Assembly: GCA_025454755.1 (NCBI GenBank)
Contig: JALONV010000009.1
Location: 1 to 64,000, forward strand
Direction: 5' to 3'
Origin: Bacteroidales bacterium
GTDB lineage: Bacteria; Bacteroidota; Bacteroidia; Bacteroidales; VadinHA17
Length of the DNA: 64,000 nucleotides
Shown: one piece after another, positions 8,420-15,614 of the stretch
How the letters are laid out: every line of letters begins with the position of its first letter
Position numbering within the stretch: position 1 is the first letter of the stretch
The notes under the pieces: model-generated
The model's input: the letters and a program-made list of their open reading frames with translations, nothing else
Told to the model about the DNA's origin: nothing
Databases searched by the model: none
Made by a program: the position numbers and the translations under genes

Positions 8420-9895
8420 ATGAAGAAATACATCTTTTCATTGCTTTTAATTTTGACAATAACTTCCTGCGTCAATAACAACAATAAGGCACGCTGGCCT
8501 CAGTTCCGGGGTCCTGACGGTTCAGGCGTGGCTGATAAAAAAGCCAGGCCTCCCGTCAGATTTGAAGAAAACCTGAAATGGCAAACTGATCTGCCGGTCG
8601 GTTTTTCTTCGCCTGTTATCTGGGATGACAAAATATTCCTTACCGGATATATTGAAGAGAAAAAAGAGCTGGCGACGATCTGCTTAAACCGCGAAGATGG
8701 AAAAATCATCTGGCAAAAATCTTTTTCTCCTGACACACTTGAAAAATTTCATTCTGTGGCCAATCCGGCCCAGAGTACTCCGGCGACGGACGGCGAAAGG
8801 GTGGTTTCATATTTCGGCTCCTGCGGGCTGGTGTGTTACAACATGCAGGGAGAATTACTTTGGAAGTATTCAAAACCATGCACTAAATTTATGTATGGAA
8901 ATGCAACATCGCCGGTAATTACAGATAGCAAAGTAATATTGATAAAGGATGAAGGGAGGATCAGGTATCTTCTCGCAATTGATAAAACAACCGGAAAGGA
9001 AATATGGAGGGCCGGTTTTGAACGTGACACACTAATAGGATGGGCCGGTAACGCCACACCCTTGATCTATAAGGATAATGTTATTGTCCACAGGGTGGGA
9101 GAAGTTGCAGGCTATTCAGTTAGTGACGGAACATGTTTATGGAACTATAAAATCCTGACGGAAGCGTCCGGTTCTCCGGTCATAGCAGAAGACAAAGTCC
9201 TGATCAGCTGCTGGTATAATTTAAGTGATGATGCAGAACGCCCTGAAGTGCTTGATTTTGAGGGATTACTTCTGAAATCTGATTCAAATAAAAACGGTAA
9301 AATTGATAAAACCGAAATCCCTGGAGACCTCATGCTCTTTCAGAGACCAGAGATGAAAGAAATTGAAGGAACATCTTTTTCAGTTAAACCGTATTTTGAT
9401 GGACTGGATATGAATGGAGATAAGGAACTTGATGATAAGGAATGGGAACAGGTACTTGAATGGTTTAAAAATTATAGCAGGCCATCAGGTTTAATCGCGA
9501 TCAGTCCCGATTCAAGGGGTACACTGAACGACAGTGCTGTCCTTTGGAGAGTGACTAAATATATATCAGAAGTCCCATCTCCGATTTATTACAAAAAGAG
9601 AGCTTACATGATAAAAGACGGAGGTTTTGTGACATGTGTAAATCCGGGAACTGGAAATATAATTTATCAGACAAGAGTTGGGACCCCCGGACCTTACTTT
9701 GCATCTCCTGTGGCTACCAACGGTCTTTTGTATCTATTTGCATTCAATGGCAGACTTACAATAATAAAAGCCGGAGACGAACCGAAAATAGTCGCCAAAC
9801 ATGATTTTAAGGATAATATAGCGGCTTCGCCTGCGATTATAGGGAATACGATCTATATTCGTACAAAAAAAGGCCTTCTGGCCTATTCTAATTGA
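8420..9895 (+). CDS. PQQ-like beta-propeller lipoprotein with EF-hand pair
   Basis: This 491-residue lipoprotein (signal LLILTITSC) carries repeated propeller blades of the PQQ/quinoprotein alcohol dehydrogenase-like type. WPQFRGPDGSGV, TGKEIWRAGF and GRLTIIKAGDEPKIVAKHDF are typical blade segments. Around residues 288-299 a perfect calcium-binding EF-hand loop is inserted (DSNKNGKIDKTE). A second, less perfect one follows near 330-341 (DMNGDKELDDKE, lysine at the usual glycine). No catalytic dehydrogenase residues were recognised, so a scaffold or binding role on the cell surface is more likely than enzyme activity. The start at 8420 is chosen because the promoter and lipobox fit it; the ORF-track start at 8396 is a TTG inside the promoter. 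Confidence 0.8.
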   Translation: MKKYIFSLLLILTITSCVNNNNKARWPQFRGPDGSGVADKKARPPVRFEENLKWQTDLPVGFSSPVIWDDKIFLTGYIEEKKELATICLNREDGKIIWQKSFSPDTLEKFHSVANPAQSTPATDGERVVSYFGSCGLVCYNMQGELLWKYSKPCTKFMYGNATSPVITDSKVILIKDEGRIRYLLAIDKTTGKEIWRAGFERDTLIGWAGNATPLIYKDNVIVHRVGEVAGYSVSDGTCLWNYKILTEASGSPVIAEDKVLISCWYNLSDDAERPEVLDFEGLLLKSDSNKNGKIDKTEIPGDLMLFQRPEMKEIEGTSFSVKPYFDGLDMNGDKELDDKEWEQVLEWFKNYSRPSGLIAISPDSRGTLNDSAVLWRVTKYISEVPSPIYYKKRAYMIKDGGFVTCVNPGTGNIIYQTRVGTPGPYFASPVATNGLLYLFAFNGRLTIIKAGDEPKIVAKHDFKDNIAASPAIIGNTIYIRTKKGLLAYSN

Positions 9896-9998
9896 TTCTT
9901 AAATCATATTGTAATTGTAATCACATTAAAGTAGATCTTTATAAAGCTTTCTTCTTTTCTGTCGCGGAATATCCACTTCGTTACGATCTCCTTAATAG

Positions 9999-10030
9999 TT
10001 TGACTTTGGTCTTTTTCTGTCGTAAATTGG
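9999..10030 (+). promoter_or_regulatory. Promoter for the small membrane protein gene at 10079
   Basis: TTTG at 9999 and TAAATTGG at 10023 are separated by 20 bases. The -33 side continues ACTTTGGTCTTTTTCTG, which closely resembles the promoters at 10609 and 11924. Confidence 0.55.
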
Positions 10031-10078
10031 ATCAATAAAACAACGACTCATTTAAATTAACAATTAAAGCCTGAATTC

Positions 10079-10522
10079 ATGGACAACTTAATTATTAGAA
10101 CCCGGTATCCTTTGTCCAAAAAAATAATTTATGGCGGAGGAATGATTTTAGTGGCTGTTGTAATGATAGTTTTAAGCATCACACTGCATATTAAGTTTTT
10201 AGCCGGATCGATGATTCCTCTTCTGGGAACAGGAGTATTATTTTTTACTCCTCTTATGGGTTCATATAATACACAGATTTATGCAGCTAATGGGTTTCTT
10301 AAGATAAGATGGCCTGACAGGGCTAAAATAAATGTGCTGGAATCTGAAATTGAAAGGATTACCTTATCGACTAATTATATTTTTATTTTCAGAAAAGTCA
10401 GGAAAAATATTAAACTTACGCTATATGATAAAGATCAAAAAGCTCAGGTCTTTAAATTTTTTACTGAATATGCAAAAGAAAAAAATATTCCCCTGGTTAA
10501 CCAGGATGAACAGAAGCATTAA
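10079..10522 (+). CDS. Small membrane protein with two helices and a PH-like cytoplasmic domain
   Basis: The 147-residue product has a short N-terminal segment with NLIIRTRYPLSKKIIYGG and two hydrophobic helices (about residues 20-60). A beta-rich soluble part follows, with LKIRWPDRAKINVLESEIERITLS and YIFIFRKVRKNIKLTL, and resembles bacterial PH-like domains. No enzymatic residues are seen. The gene at 13541 has the same architecture and may be a divergent relative. The last 16 codons are repeated as a remnant at 11809, showing that this gene once took part in a local duplication. Confidence 0.65.
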   Translation: MDNLIIRTRYPLSKKIIYGGGMILVAVVMIVLSITLHIKFLAGSMIPLLGTGVLFFTPLMGSYNTQIYAANGFLKIRWPDRAKINVLESEIERITLSTNYIFIFRKVRKNIKLTLYDKDQKAQVFKFFTEYAKEKNIPLVNQDEQKH

Positions 10523-10608
10523 ACATATCTTTTATCTCCCCTTTTTTATCTTTTTCATCCATTTCCGAAGATGTAAAAAACTGGTGCAGATTCGCCACTA
10601 AAAATAAA

Positions 10609-10640
10609 TTTGACTTAGGCTTTTTGCTGTTGTAACTTTA
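10609..10640 (+). promoter_or_regulatory. Promoter of the five-bladed propeller lipoprotein gene
   Basis: TTTG at 10609 and TAACTTTA at 10633 with a 20-base spacer fit the Bacteroidota consensus. The intervening sequence is near-identical to that of the promoter at 11924. Confidence 0.7.
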
Positions 10641-10715
10641 CATTTTCTGATGGTTAACAAGCCATAATGATATTCTGATCGAATTGATTTTATTGTTTTC
10701 TTATACTTTGCCACT

Positions 10716-11723
10716 ATGAAACAATTAAGTTATTTGCTCTTCATTTTCATTTTGTTACTTTCAGGATGTGACAGGAACGATAATGGTGATGAAAATAATA
10801 ATGACTCACCAAAATGGACTAAATACACAGGCAATCCGGTAATGATTCCCGGTGCTTCAACTGATTGGGACAGGGAATTTGTAGGCTTGGGATCGGTGAT
10901 TTATCATGGAGACGTATTCAAAATGTGGTATTCCGGAGGAAGTATGACCAACACCAGTTCACCTTTACGAATTGGTTATGCCACATCCCCTGACGGGATC
11001 ACCTGGTCGAAGTACAATAATAATCCGGTTTTAAATAAAGGATCAGATGGAAGCTGGGATGATAATTCAGTTCATTCTCCCTGTGTTTTAATCATTAATG
11101 ACAAATTTCATATGTGGTATACCGGACACAAAGGATCTGATTCAAGTATTGATTTTCAGATAGGTCATGCCACTTCGTCAGACGGTATTGCCTGGACAAA
11201 AGATCCAAATAATCCGGTTCTGAAAAGGGGAATAATAGGAGACTGGGATTATTATTGGGTCTCAGTTGGATCAGTCTTATATGACGGCACCGAATATCAT
11301 TTATGGTACACAGCCAGTGGCACTAGTGGAATAAAGATTGGGCATGCCACATCTCCGGATGCACTGACCTGGTCAAAAGATCCTTCAAATCCCGTTGTTA
11401 TTCCGGGAAGCTCGGGAAGCTGGAACTATCCAAGAGTTGACTTTCCGACAGTTATATATGATGGCACTATTTATGAAATGTGGTACTCCGGTGGTGGTGG
11501 TTTTAATTGGCGTATTGGTCATGCCAGATCCTCAAATGGTAGTACCTGGACGAAAGATGCTTATGGGGTAATAACTGTCGGTCCCGTAGGAAGCTGGGAT
11601 TCGAGATCGGTAGCCTGCATGTCAGTAATAGATAGTTCAGATGTAAAATATAAAATGTGGTACTGGGGAAGCGACAATGCAAATCTGGCAAGTATCGGAT
11701 ATGTCACTAAGCTGCATGAATGA
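10716..11723 (+). CDS. Lipoprotein with GH43/GH32-like beta-propeller repeats
   Basis: This 335-residue lipoprotein (LLLSGCDRND) contains about five sequence repeats of the form 'PVM...W(D)..V..P.V...YHMWYSG...IGYATSxDGITWTK'. Examples are KMWYSGG, HMWYTGHKG, HLWYTASG, EMWYSGGGG and KMWYWGS. This is the blade pattern of five-bladed propellers of the glycoside hydrolase clan containing GH43, GH32 and GH130. Clear catalytic aspartate/glutamate triads could not be assigned, so it may bind or cleave a glycan at the cell surface. It is transcribed from its own promoter, which is shared in sequence with its neighbours. Confidence 0.7.
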   Translation: MKQLSYLLFIFILLLSGCDRNDNGDENNNDSPKWTKYTGNPVMIPGASTDWDREFVGLGSVIYHGDVFKMWYSGGSMTNTSSPLRIGYATSPDGITWSKYNNNPVLNKGSDGSWDDNSVHSPCVLIINDKFHMWYTGHKGSDSSIDFQIGHATSSDGIAWTKDPNNPVLKRGIIGDWDYYWVSVGSVLYDGTEYHLWYTASGTSGIKIGHATSPDALTWSKDPSNPVVIPGSSGSWNYPRVDFPTVIYDGTIYEMWYSGGGGFNWRIGHARSSNGSTWTKDAYGVITVGPVGSWDSRSVACMSVIDSSDVKYKMWYWGSDNANLASIGYVTKLHE

Positions 11724-11808
11724 AAGATATGATACAATTCCGCTAATTTTAGTTGGGAATTTTTTTTTACTCCCGTTTTGAGCTCATATAAGACAGAGCA
11801 TAAGATTG

Positions 11809-11859
11809 GCAAAAGAAAAGAATATTACCCTGGTGAACCAGGATGAATAGAAGCATTGA
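11809..11859 (+). pseudogene. Remnant copy of the 3' end of the gene at 10079-10522
   Basis: The remnant reads AKEKNITLVNQDE then TAG, then KH and TGA. The intact gene ends AKEKNIPLVNQDEQKH. One CAG has become TAG. The downstream sequence also parallels the region after 10522, including the next promoter. A unit of gene end plus promoter was therefore duplicated and the extra gene then lost. Confidence 0.8.
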
Positions 11860-11923
11860 AGCAGATTCCACGCTTCACTTCGTTACACTCCCGGAATTTA
11901 ATAATAAATCGACCTTAAAAAAA

Positions 11924-11955
11924 TTTGACTTTGGCTTTTTACCGGTGTAACTTTG
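11924..11955 (+). promoter_or_regulatory. Promoter of the LamG lipoprotein gene
   Basis: TTTG at 11924 and a perfect TAACTTTG at 11948 are separated by 20 bases. The predicted start of transcription lies just upstream of the ATG at 11978, which argues against the TTG at 11969 as the start. Confidence 0.75.
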
Positions 11956-11977
11956 CATTAAACTAAACTTGCTGGAT

Positions 11978-13396
11978 ATGAAAGCCTTAGTTAAATTTCT
12001 GCCAATTATTCTTGTTCTGACAGCGATTATCAGTTTTTCATCATGTGAAAAGAAGGATGCTGGGTCTGAAAAGGGAATGCTTGAAATCTCTCTGAATTTA
12101 CCTGACGAGACAAGTTCTTCCAAATCGGGTGTGAACACCGACAGCAGTGGAGTAGTTTCATATCATTTAATGATTTCCATTGAAGATATGGAAGGTAATC
12201 TGGTTATGAATGATTCTATGATTCCACTTTATACTTTCGGAACAGGTTTTGTCAGTAAGAATGTAGAACTGAAAACCGGAGAGTACAAGCTGTCCAAATT
12301 CATGGTGATTAATCCATCCGGAAAGGTTGTTTTTGCAACACCGGTTGAAGGTGCTCCTCTCGCATACCTTGTCAACAGACCGCTTCCATTGACTTTTAAT
12401 ATCCTGCCCGTCCAGGTTACCAGAATAATACCTGAAGTGCTGGCAGTCGGAGATAATTCTCCAACCCGGTTTGGATATGCCAGCTTTGGCATTCAGATCA
12501 TTATGCCGCTTCATTTCTGGACAATATGCATACCAGATAATCCATTAGCGACGGCCATCTCACAACTTACAGCAGCAAAACTTACTATCTATGCTGAAAA
12601 TGGCTGGCATTATACTTTTAGGCTGGAGGCAGCAGTAAATCATCTGATAATCAGGGGAGGATCGCAGGTATATTATTTTCTGCTGGAAAAGGAGGGTTAT
12701 CAGCCAAAGAAAATGCTGTTCACGGCAGAACAATTAATGTCAACCACCAGGGAAAATCCCCTCATTCTGAAAATTCCATCGGTCAGCGCTACAGTTAATT
12801 TAAAAGAAGGATTAGTTGCATATTACCCTTTTGTCGGAAATGCAAGTGACATTAGCGGGAATAATCATAATGGAATTGTTCATGGTGCAACATTAACCTC
12901 TGACCGGTTCGGAAATATGAATAATGCTTACTGCTTTAATGGAGTTGATACATTTATTGATCTGGCTAATACTGATACTCTGAATATGTTTTCAGGATTT
13001 ACACTTTCTGCATGGGTTAATTTTAAAACCAGTAATGGCGGTTCAATAGTATCTAAGCATATTAATTATTTCTATAATTCTTTTACGATGGCAGCTACTA
13101 ATTGTAATGCTGTTCTCACAACTGATAACTCACACTATTATATTGCAACAACAGAAAAGTACAATGATGGAACCTGGCATTTGTTCACTGGTGTTTTCAC
13201 CGGAACCAGGTTATTAATCTATGTAGACGGATTATTAAAAGTATCTGGCAATGCAAGCTATACAACGGGGAATGATAGGGAAATAAGAATAGGAGCAGAT
13301 TCAGAATTATCGTTTTTTAATGGAAAAATTGATGACGTCCGGATCTGGAACCGTGCATTGAGCGAGAACGAAATTTTTGCTTTATCTAAAGAGTGA
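11978..13396 (+). CDS. Lipoprotein with C-terminal LamG (concanavalin-like) domain
   Basis: This protein of about 472 residues has a lipoprotein signal (LTAIISFSSCEKK). The first about 270 residues contain beta-rich segments such as YHLMISIEDMEGNLV and KTGEYKLSKFMVI, reminiscent of DUF4493/carboxypeptidase-regulatory-like folds but not identified with confidence. From about residue 275 a LamG domain is clear: LVAYYPFVGNASDISGNNHNG, FTLSAWVNFKT, DGTWHLFTGVFTGTRLLIYVDG and IDDVRIWNRALSENEI. LamG domains bind glycans or proteins, so a surface adhesin or polysaccharide-binding role is likely. The ATG at 11978 fits the promoter and signal peptide. Confidence 0.8.
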   Translation: MKALVKFLPIILVLTAIISFSSCEKKDAGSEKGMLEISLNLPDETSSSKSGVNTDSSGVVSYHLMISIEDMEGNLVMNDSMIPLYTFGTGFVSKNVELKTGEYKLSKFMVINPSGKVVFATPVEGAPLAYLVNRPLPLTFNILPVQVTRIIPEVLAVGDNSPTRFGYASFGIQIIMPLHFWTICIPDNPLATAISQLTAAKLTIYAENGWHYTFRLEAAVNHLIIRGGSQVYYFLLEKEGYQPKKMLFTAEQLMSTTRENPLILKIPSVSATVNLKEGLVAYYPFVGNASDISGNNHNGIVHGATLTSDRFGNMNNAYCFNGVDTFIDLANTDTLNMFSGFTLSAWVNFKTSNGGSIVSKHINYFYNSFTMAATNCNAVLTTDNSHYYIATTEKYNDGTWHLFTGVFTGTRLLIYVDGLLKVSGNASYTTGNDREIRIGADSELSFFNGKIDDVRIWNRALSENEIFALSKE

Positions 13397-13440
13397 AGAT
13401 TGGATCTAAATACTTATGACAGGATGCTCATTAAAATGAA

Positions 13441-13472
13441 ATTGACTCTGGCTTAAAGAAAGTGTAACTTTA
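13441..13472 (+). promoter_or_regulatory. Promoter of the gene at 13541
   Basis: ATTG at 13441 and TAACTTTA at 13465 with a 20-base spacer. The first half (ACTCTGGCTT) again resembles the promoters at 10609 and 11924. Confidence 0.6.
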
Positions 13473-13540
13473 TTATATGTAACTATTAATAAAAGATATT
13501 CAATTCAACATCAATTTATTACTACTATATCAAAATAAAA

Positions 13541-13954
13541 ATGGAAAGTATTAAGGACACCTCACAGGAAGGATTTATAAATGTGAAATTTAATCTTACT
13601 TACTCTGTTTTGATGATTCTATTTGGAATAGCGTTTGTCATTTGGGCTTTATGGCCTGATCGGGATGTCTTTCTAAAATATTATTTCCTTATATTGGGAC
13701 TGATTGTATTAGCACATGGCATTTACGCAATATCAGGTGGAAGATATTTCAGATATTATCTGGCTGATAAGAAAATTATTTTTTCCGGACTCTTTATGAT
13801 AATCGGCAGAACCGTAAAATTTGACAAATTATTTATTAAAGGTAAAGACCTTTATAGAGTAATAAACGGAAAAGTAAGATACATAAACCTTATAAAGTAT
13901 CAGTGCAATAAAAAAGATCTTGATATCTTCTTTCAAGAAATCAATAAGGGGTAG
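13541..13954 (+). CDS. Small two-helix membrane protein, PH-like
   Basis: The 137-residue product has an N-terminal 25-residue soluble part and two membrane helices (SVLMILFGIAFVIWALW and YYFLILGLIVLAHGIYAI). A short beta-rich C-terminal part with RYYLADKKIIFSGLFMIIGRTVKFDKL follows. The arrangement mirrors the gene at 10079 and suggests a common ancestor. No function is known. Confidence 0.6.
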   Translation: MESIKDTSQEGFINVKFNLTYSVLMILFGIAFVIWALWPDRDVFLKYYFLILGLIVLAHGIYAISGGRYFRYYLADKKIIFSGLFMIIGRTVKFDKLFIKGKDLYRVINGKVRYINLIKYQCNKKDLDIFFQEINKG

Positions 13955-14188
13955 TCCTTAACAAGCTTTACGGAGCAAAAACAAATTTAAATCCTTTTTG
14001 CACTTGTAGTATTGCAGCAAGATATATTTATTCCAAATTAGAGATACCGCTACTCTTTTGTATTACGTAATTAGTTCCAACTATTTGGATATAATAAAAT
14101 ATATTTTCTGATCAAAGAAAGGTTTCCGAAATTTGATACAGAAGGCAATGATCGTAATAAAGATTACCACAACATTAAACTAAATTGT
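13955..14188. other. AT-rich intergenic stretch
   Basis: I see no gene, convincing promoter or terminator in this stretch. Confidence 0.4.
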
Positions 14189-14635
14189 ATGAAAACATTA
14201 CGAATTATTACTGCAATTTGTTTCTTCCTGGTTTCAACCTCAATCGCTTATTCACAAGACACCGCAATGTTCAAAGCTAAAATTCACAAGTATCAAAACA
14301 AGGTGCGAAATGGCAAGATATTAACAATTACTGGTACTCCTTTAATTGCAGTTGGCGGGATACTTTTTGCCGTCGGGAATCATAATTTGCAACTTTCTAA
14401 TGATTATAGTATTTTTTCAGATGAGAGCCAGAGATATTCAATCAGAGGAACAAATTATGAAGTGCTTGGGCTCCTGATTGGAGAAGCCGGAATTGCTTTA
14501 ACGGTAACCGGCATAATTAATAGGAGTATTGGGAAAAGAAAAATTACCCAGTATAAAATTAAACTTGACAATGCAAGATCAGGTTTTTACTATAGACCTG
14601 ACCAGGCAGGATTAAGGCTGGCATTTAAGTTTTAA
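14189..14635 (+). CDS. Exported protein of unknown function
   Basis: The 148-residue product has a clear signal peptide (MKTLRIITAICFFLVSTSIAYSQD). A short charged helix follows, then a glycine-rich hydrophobic hairpin (ILTITGTPLIAVGGILFAVG) and a second hydrophobic segment (LIGEAGIALTVTGIINRSIG). It ends in phenylalanine (LAFKF), as many outer-membrane or envelope proteins do. The two-helix pattern with GKRK between resembles small Bacteroidota envelope proteins seen beside beta-barrel genes. The family was not recognised. Confidence 0.6.
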   Translation: MKTLRIITAICFFLVSTSIAYSQDTAMFKAKIHKYQNKVRNGKILTITGTPLIAVGGILFAVGNHNLQLSNDYSIFSDESQRYSIRGTNYEVLGLLIGEAGIALTVTGIINRSIGKRKITQYKIKLDNARSGFYYRPDQAGLRLAFKF

Positions 14636-14770
14636 GACTATCAGTTAGTTTAATATATCGATTTTATATCCGTAAACCGGCTCCTTCTCAACTTTTATCT
14701 TTTGCCTTTTGTTCCGCTGTGCGGAATTTCCTCACTTCATTCGTCAATCTTTAATTTTATTTCAATATCT

Positions 14771-14847
14771 TTGGTAAGTGTTTCCAAACGTGCTAAATAA
14801 TTTTGGATATGCTAATAAGAACATTTGCCAGTGCCGTTACCGGTATT
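14771..14847 (+). repeat. Left copy of the comM 5' end (direct repeat)
   Basis: From the ATG at 14809 the first 39 bases match the true comM start at 15576 with one mismatch. They would encode the same first 13 residues (MLIRTFASAVTGI). Weaker similarity extends about 35 bases upstream (GTGTTTCC and GTGCTA are shared). The copies bracket the ORF6N gene and look like the two sides of an insertion. Confidence 0.85.
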
Positions 14848-14940
14848 TTTGATTCTGTCGTTGACATTTCTAATTTAAATCCTCAAACTGATAAATGGCC
14901 AATACAATTTAACTGGTCGCAATTTGCGACCAGTTCATAA
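14809..14940 (+). pseudogene. Hybrid mini-ORF: comM start joined to foreign sequence
   Basis: The frame opened by the duplicated comM ATG continues for 43 codons into unrelated sequence (FDSVVDISNLNPQTDKWP) and stops with TAA just after the palindrome. It probably has no function, but it could be translated because the comM upstream sequence is partly copied too. Confidence 0.5.
14911..14935. repeat. Perfect palindrome upstream of the ORF6N gene
   Basis: Two 12-base arms, AACTGGTCGCAA and TTGCGACCAGTT, are perfect reverse complements around a single T. The palindrome ends 17 bases before the ORF6N start codon. It is a good candidate operator for autoregulation or a terminal signal of a mobile unit. 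Confidence 0.85.
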
Positions 14941-14952
14941 TTAGCTGTCTTT

Positions 14953-15480
14953 ATGATAAGCAAACTAATAAAAGCAGATTATAAATCTCTGATATTTGAG
15001 TTCAGAGGGTACAAAGTAATGGTTGATTTTGACCTTTCAATATTATATGGTATTGAAACAAAACGTTTGAAGGAACAAGTAAAGAGAAATATCAGAAGAT
15101 TCCCGGAAGATTTCATGTTCGAATTAACCAGGGAAGAAAAGGAACACTTGTTAGTGACTTGTGAACGGTTATCAATGCTTAAACATTCTTCGGTCAGTCC
15201 GATGGTTTTTACCGAACAGGGGGTAGCTATGCTTTCATCTGTGCTCCATTCAGAAAAAGCTATCAGCATCAATATTGAAATTATGAGAGCTTTTTCTCAT
15301 TACAGAGCATTGTTATATGAAAATAATGAGCTCAGAAGAGAAATTAAAAACCTAGATAAGAAGATTAATACGGCATTCAGGTTTCTGCTTAGCCGAATAG
15401 ATGAACTTCACCAAAAGAAAATTGCAAGAAAACCGATAGGATATAAAAATTATGCGGATGGAGAAAAAGAATCTGATTGA
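14953..15480 (+). CDS. ORF6N domain-containing DNA-binding protein
   Basis: This 175-residue protein has an N-terminal ORF6N domain. FEFRGYKVMVDFDLSILYGIETKRLKEQVKRNIRRFPEDFMFEL is its hallmark, and VFTEQGVAMLSSVLHSEKAI is the second conserved block. ORF6N domains occur in phage antirepressor-type proteins and in many stand-alone Bacteroidota genes. A coiled-coil C-terminus (about residues 115-155) probably mediates oligomerisation. The gene lies between two copies of the comM start and just behind a perfect palindrome, which suggests arrival by insertion and self-regulation. No integrase or other phage gene accompanies it. Confidence 0.88.
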   Translation: MISKLIKADYKSLIFEFRGYKVMVDFDLSILYGIETKRLKEQVKRNIRRFPEDFMFELTREEKEHLLVTCERLSMLKHSSVSPMVFTEQGVAMLSSVLHSEKAISINIEIMRAFSHYRALLYENNELRREIKNLDKKINTAFRFLLSRIDELHQKKIARKPIGYKNYADGEKESD

Positions 15481-15575
15481 AACTATATCCGAGGTATTTC
15501 AAGAGTATATTTTGTTAATAAATAATTTCCTATATTTAGAAGGTGTTTCCTTGAAGTGCTAGTAAACTTAAAATT

Positions 15576-15614
15576 ATGCTTATAAGAACATTTGCCAGTG
15601 CCGTTACCGGTATT
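15576..15614 (+). repeat. Right copy of the comM 5' end (native)
   Basis: This is the native start of comM and the partner of the repeat at 14809-14847. 38 of 39 bases are the same. Confidence 0.85.

Noticed and set aside
10332-10601. 89-residue ORF overlapping the gene at 10079
   Set aside because: It is the +1 frame of that gene and runs into the intergenic region, with low-complexity composition.
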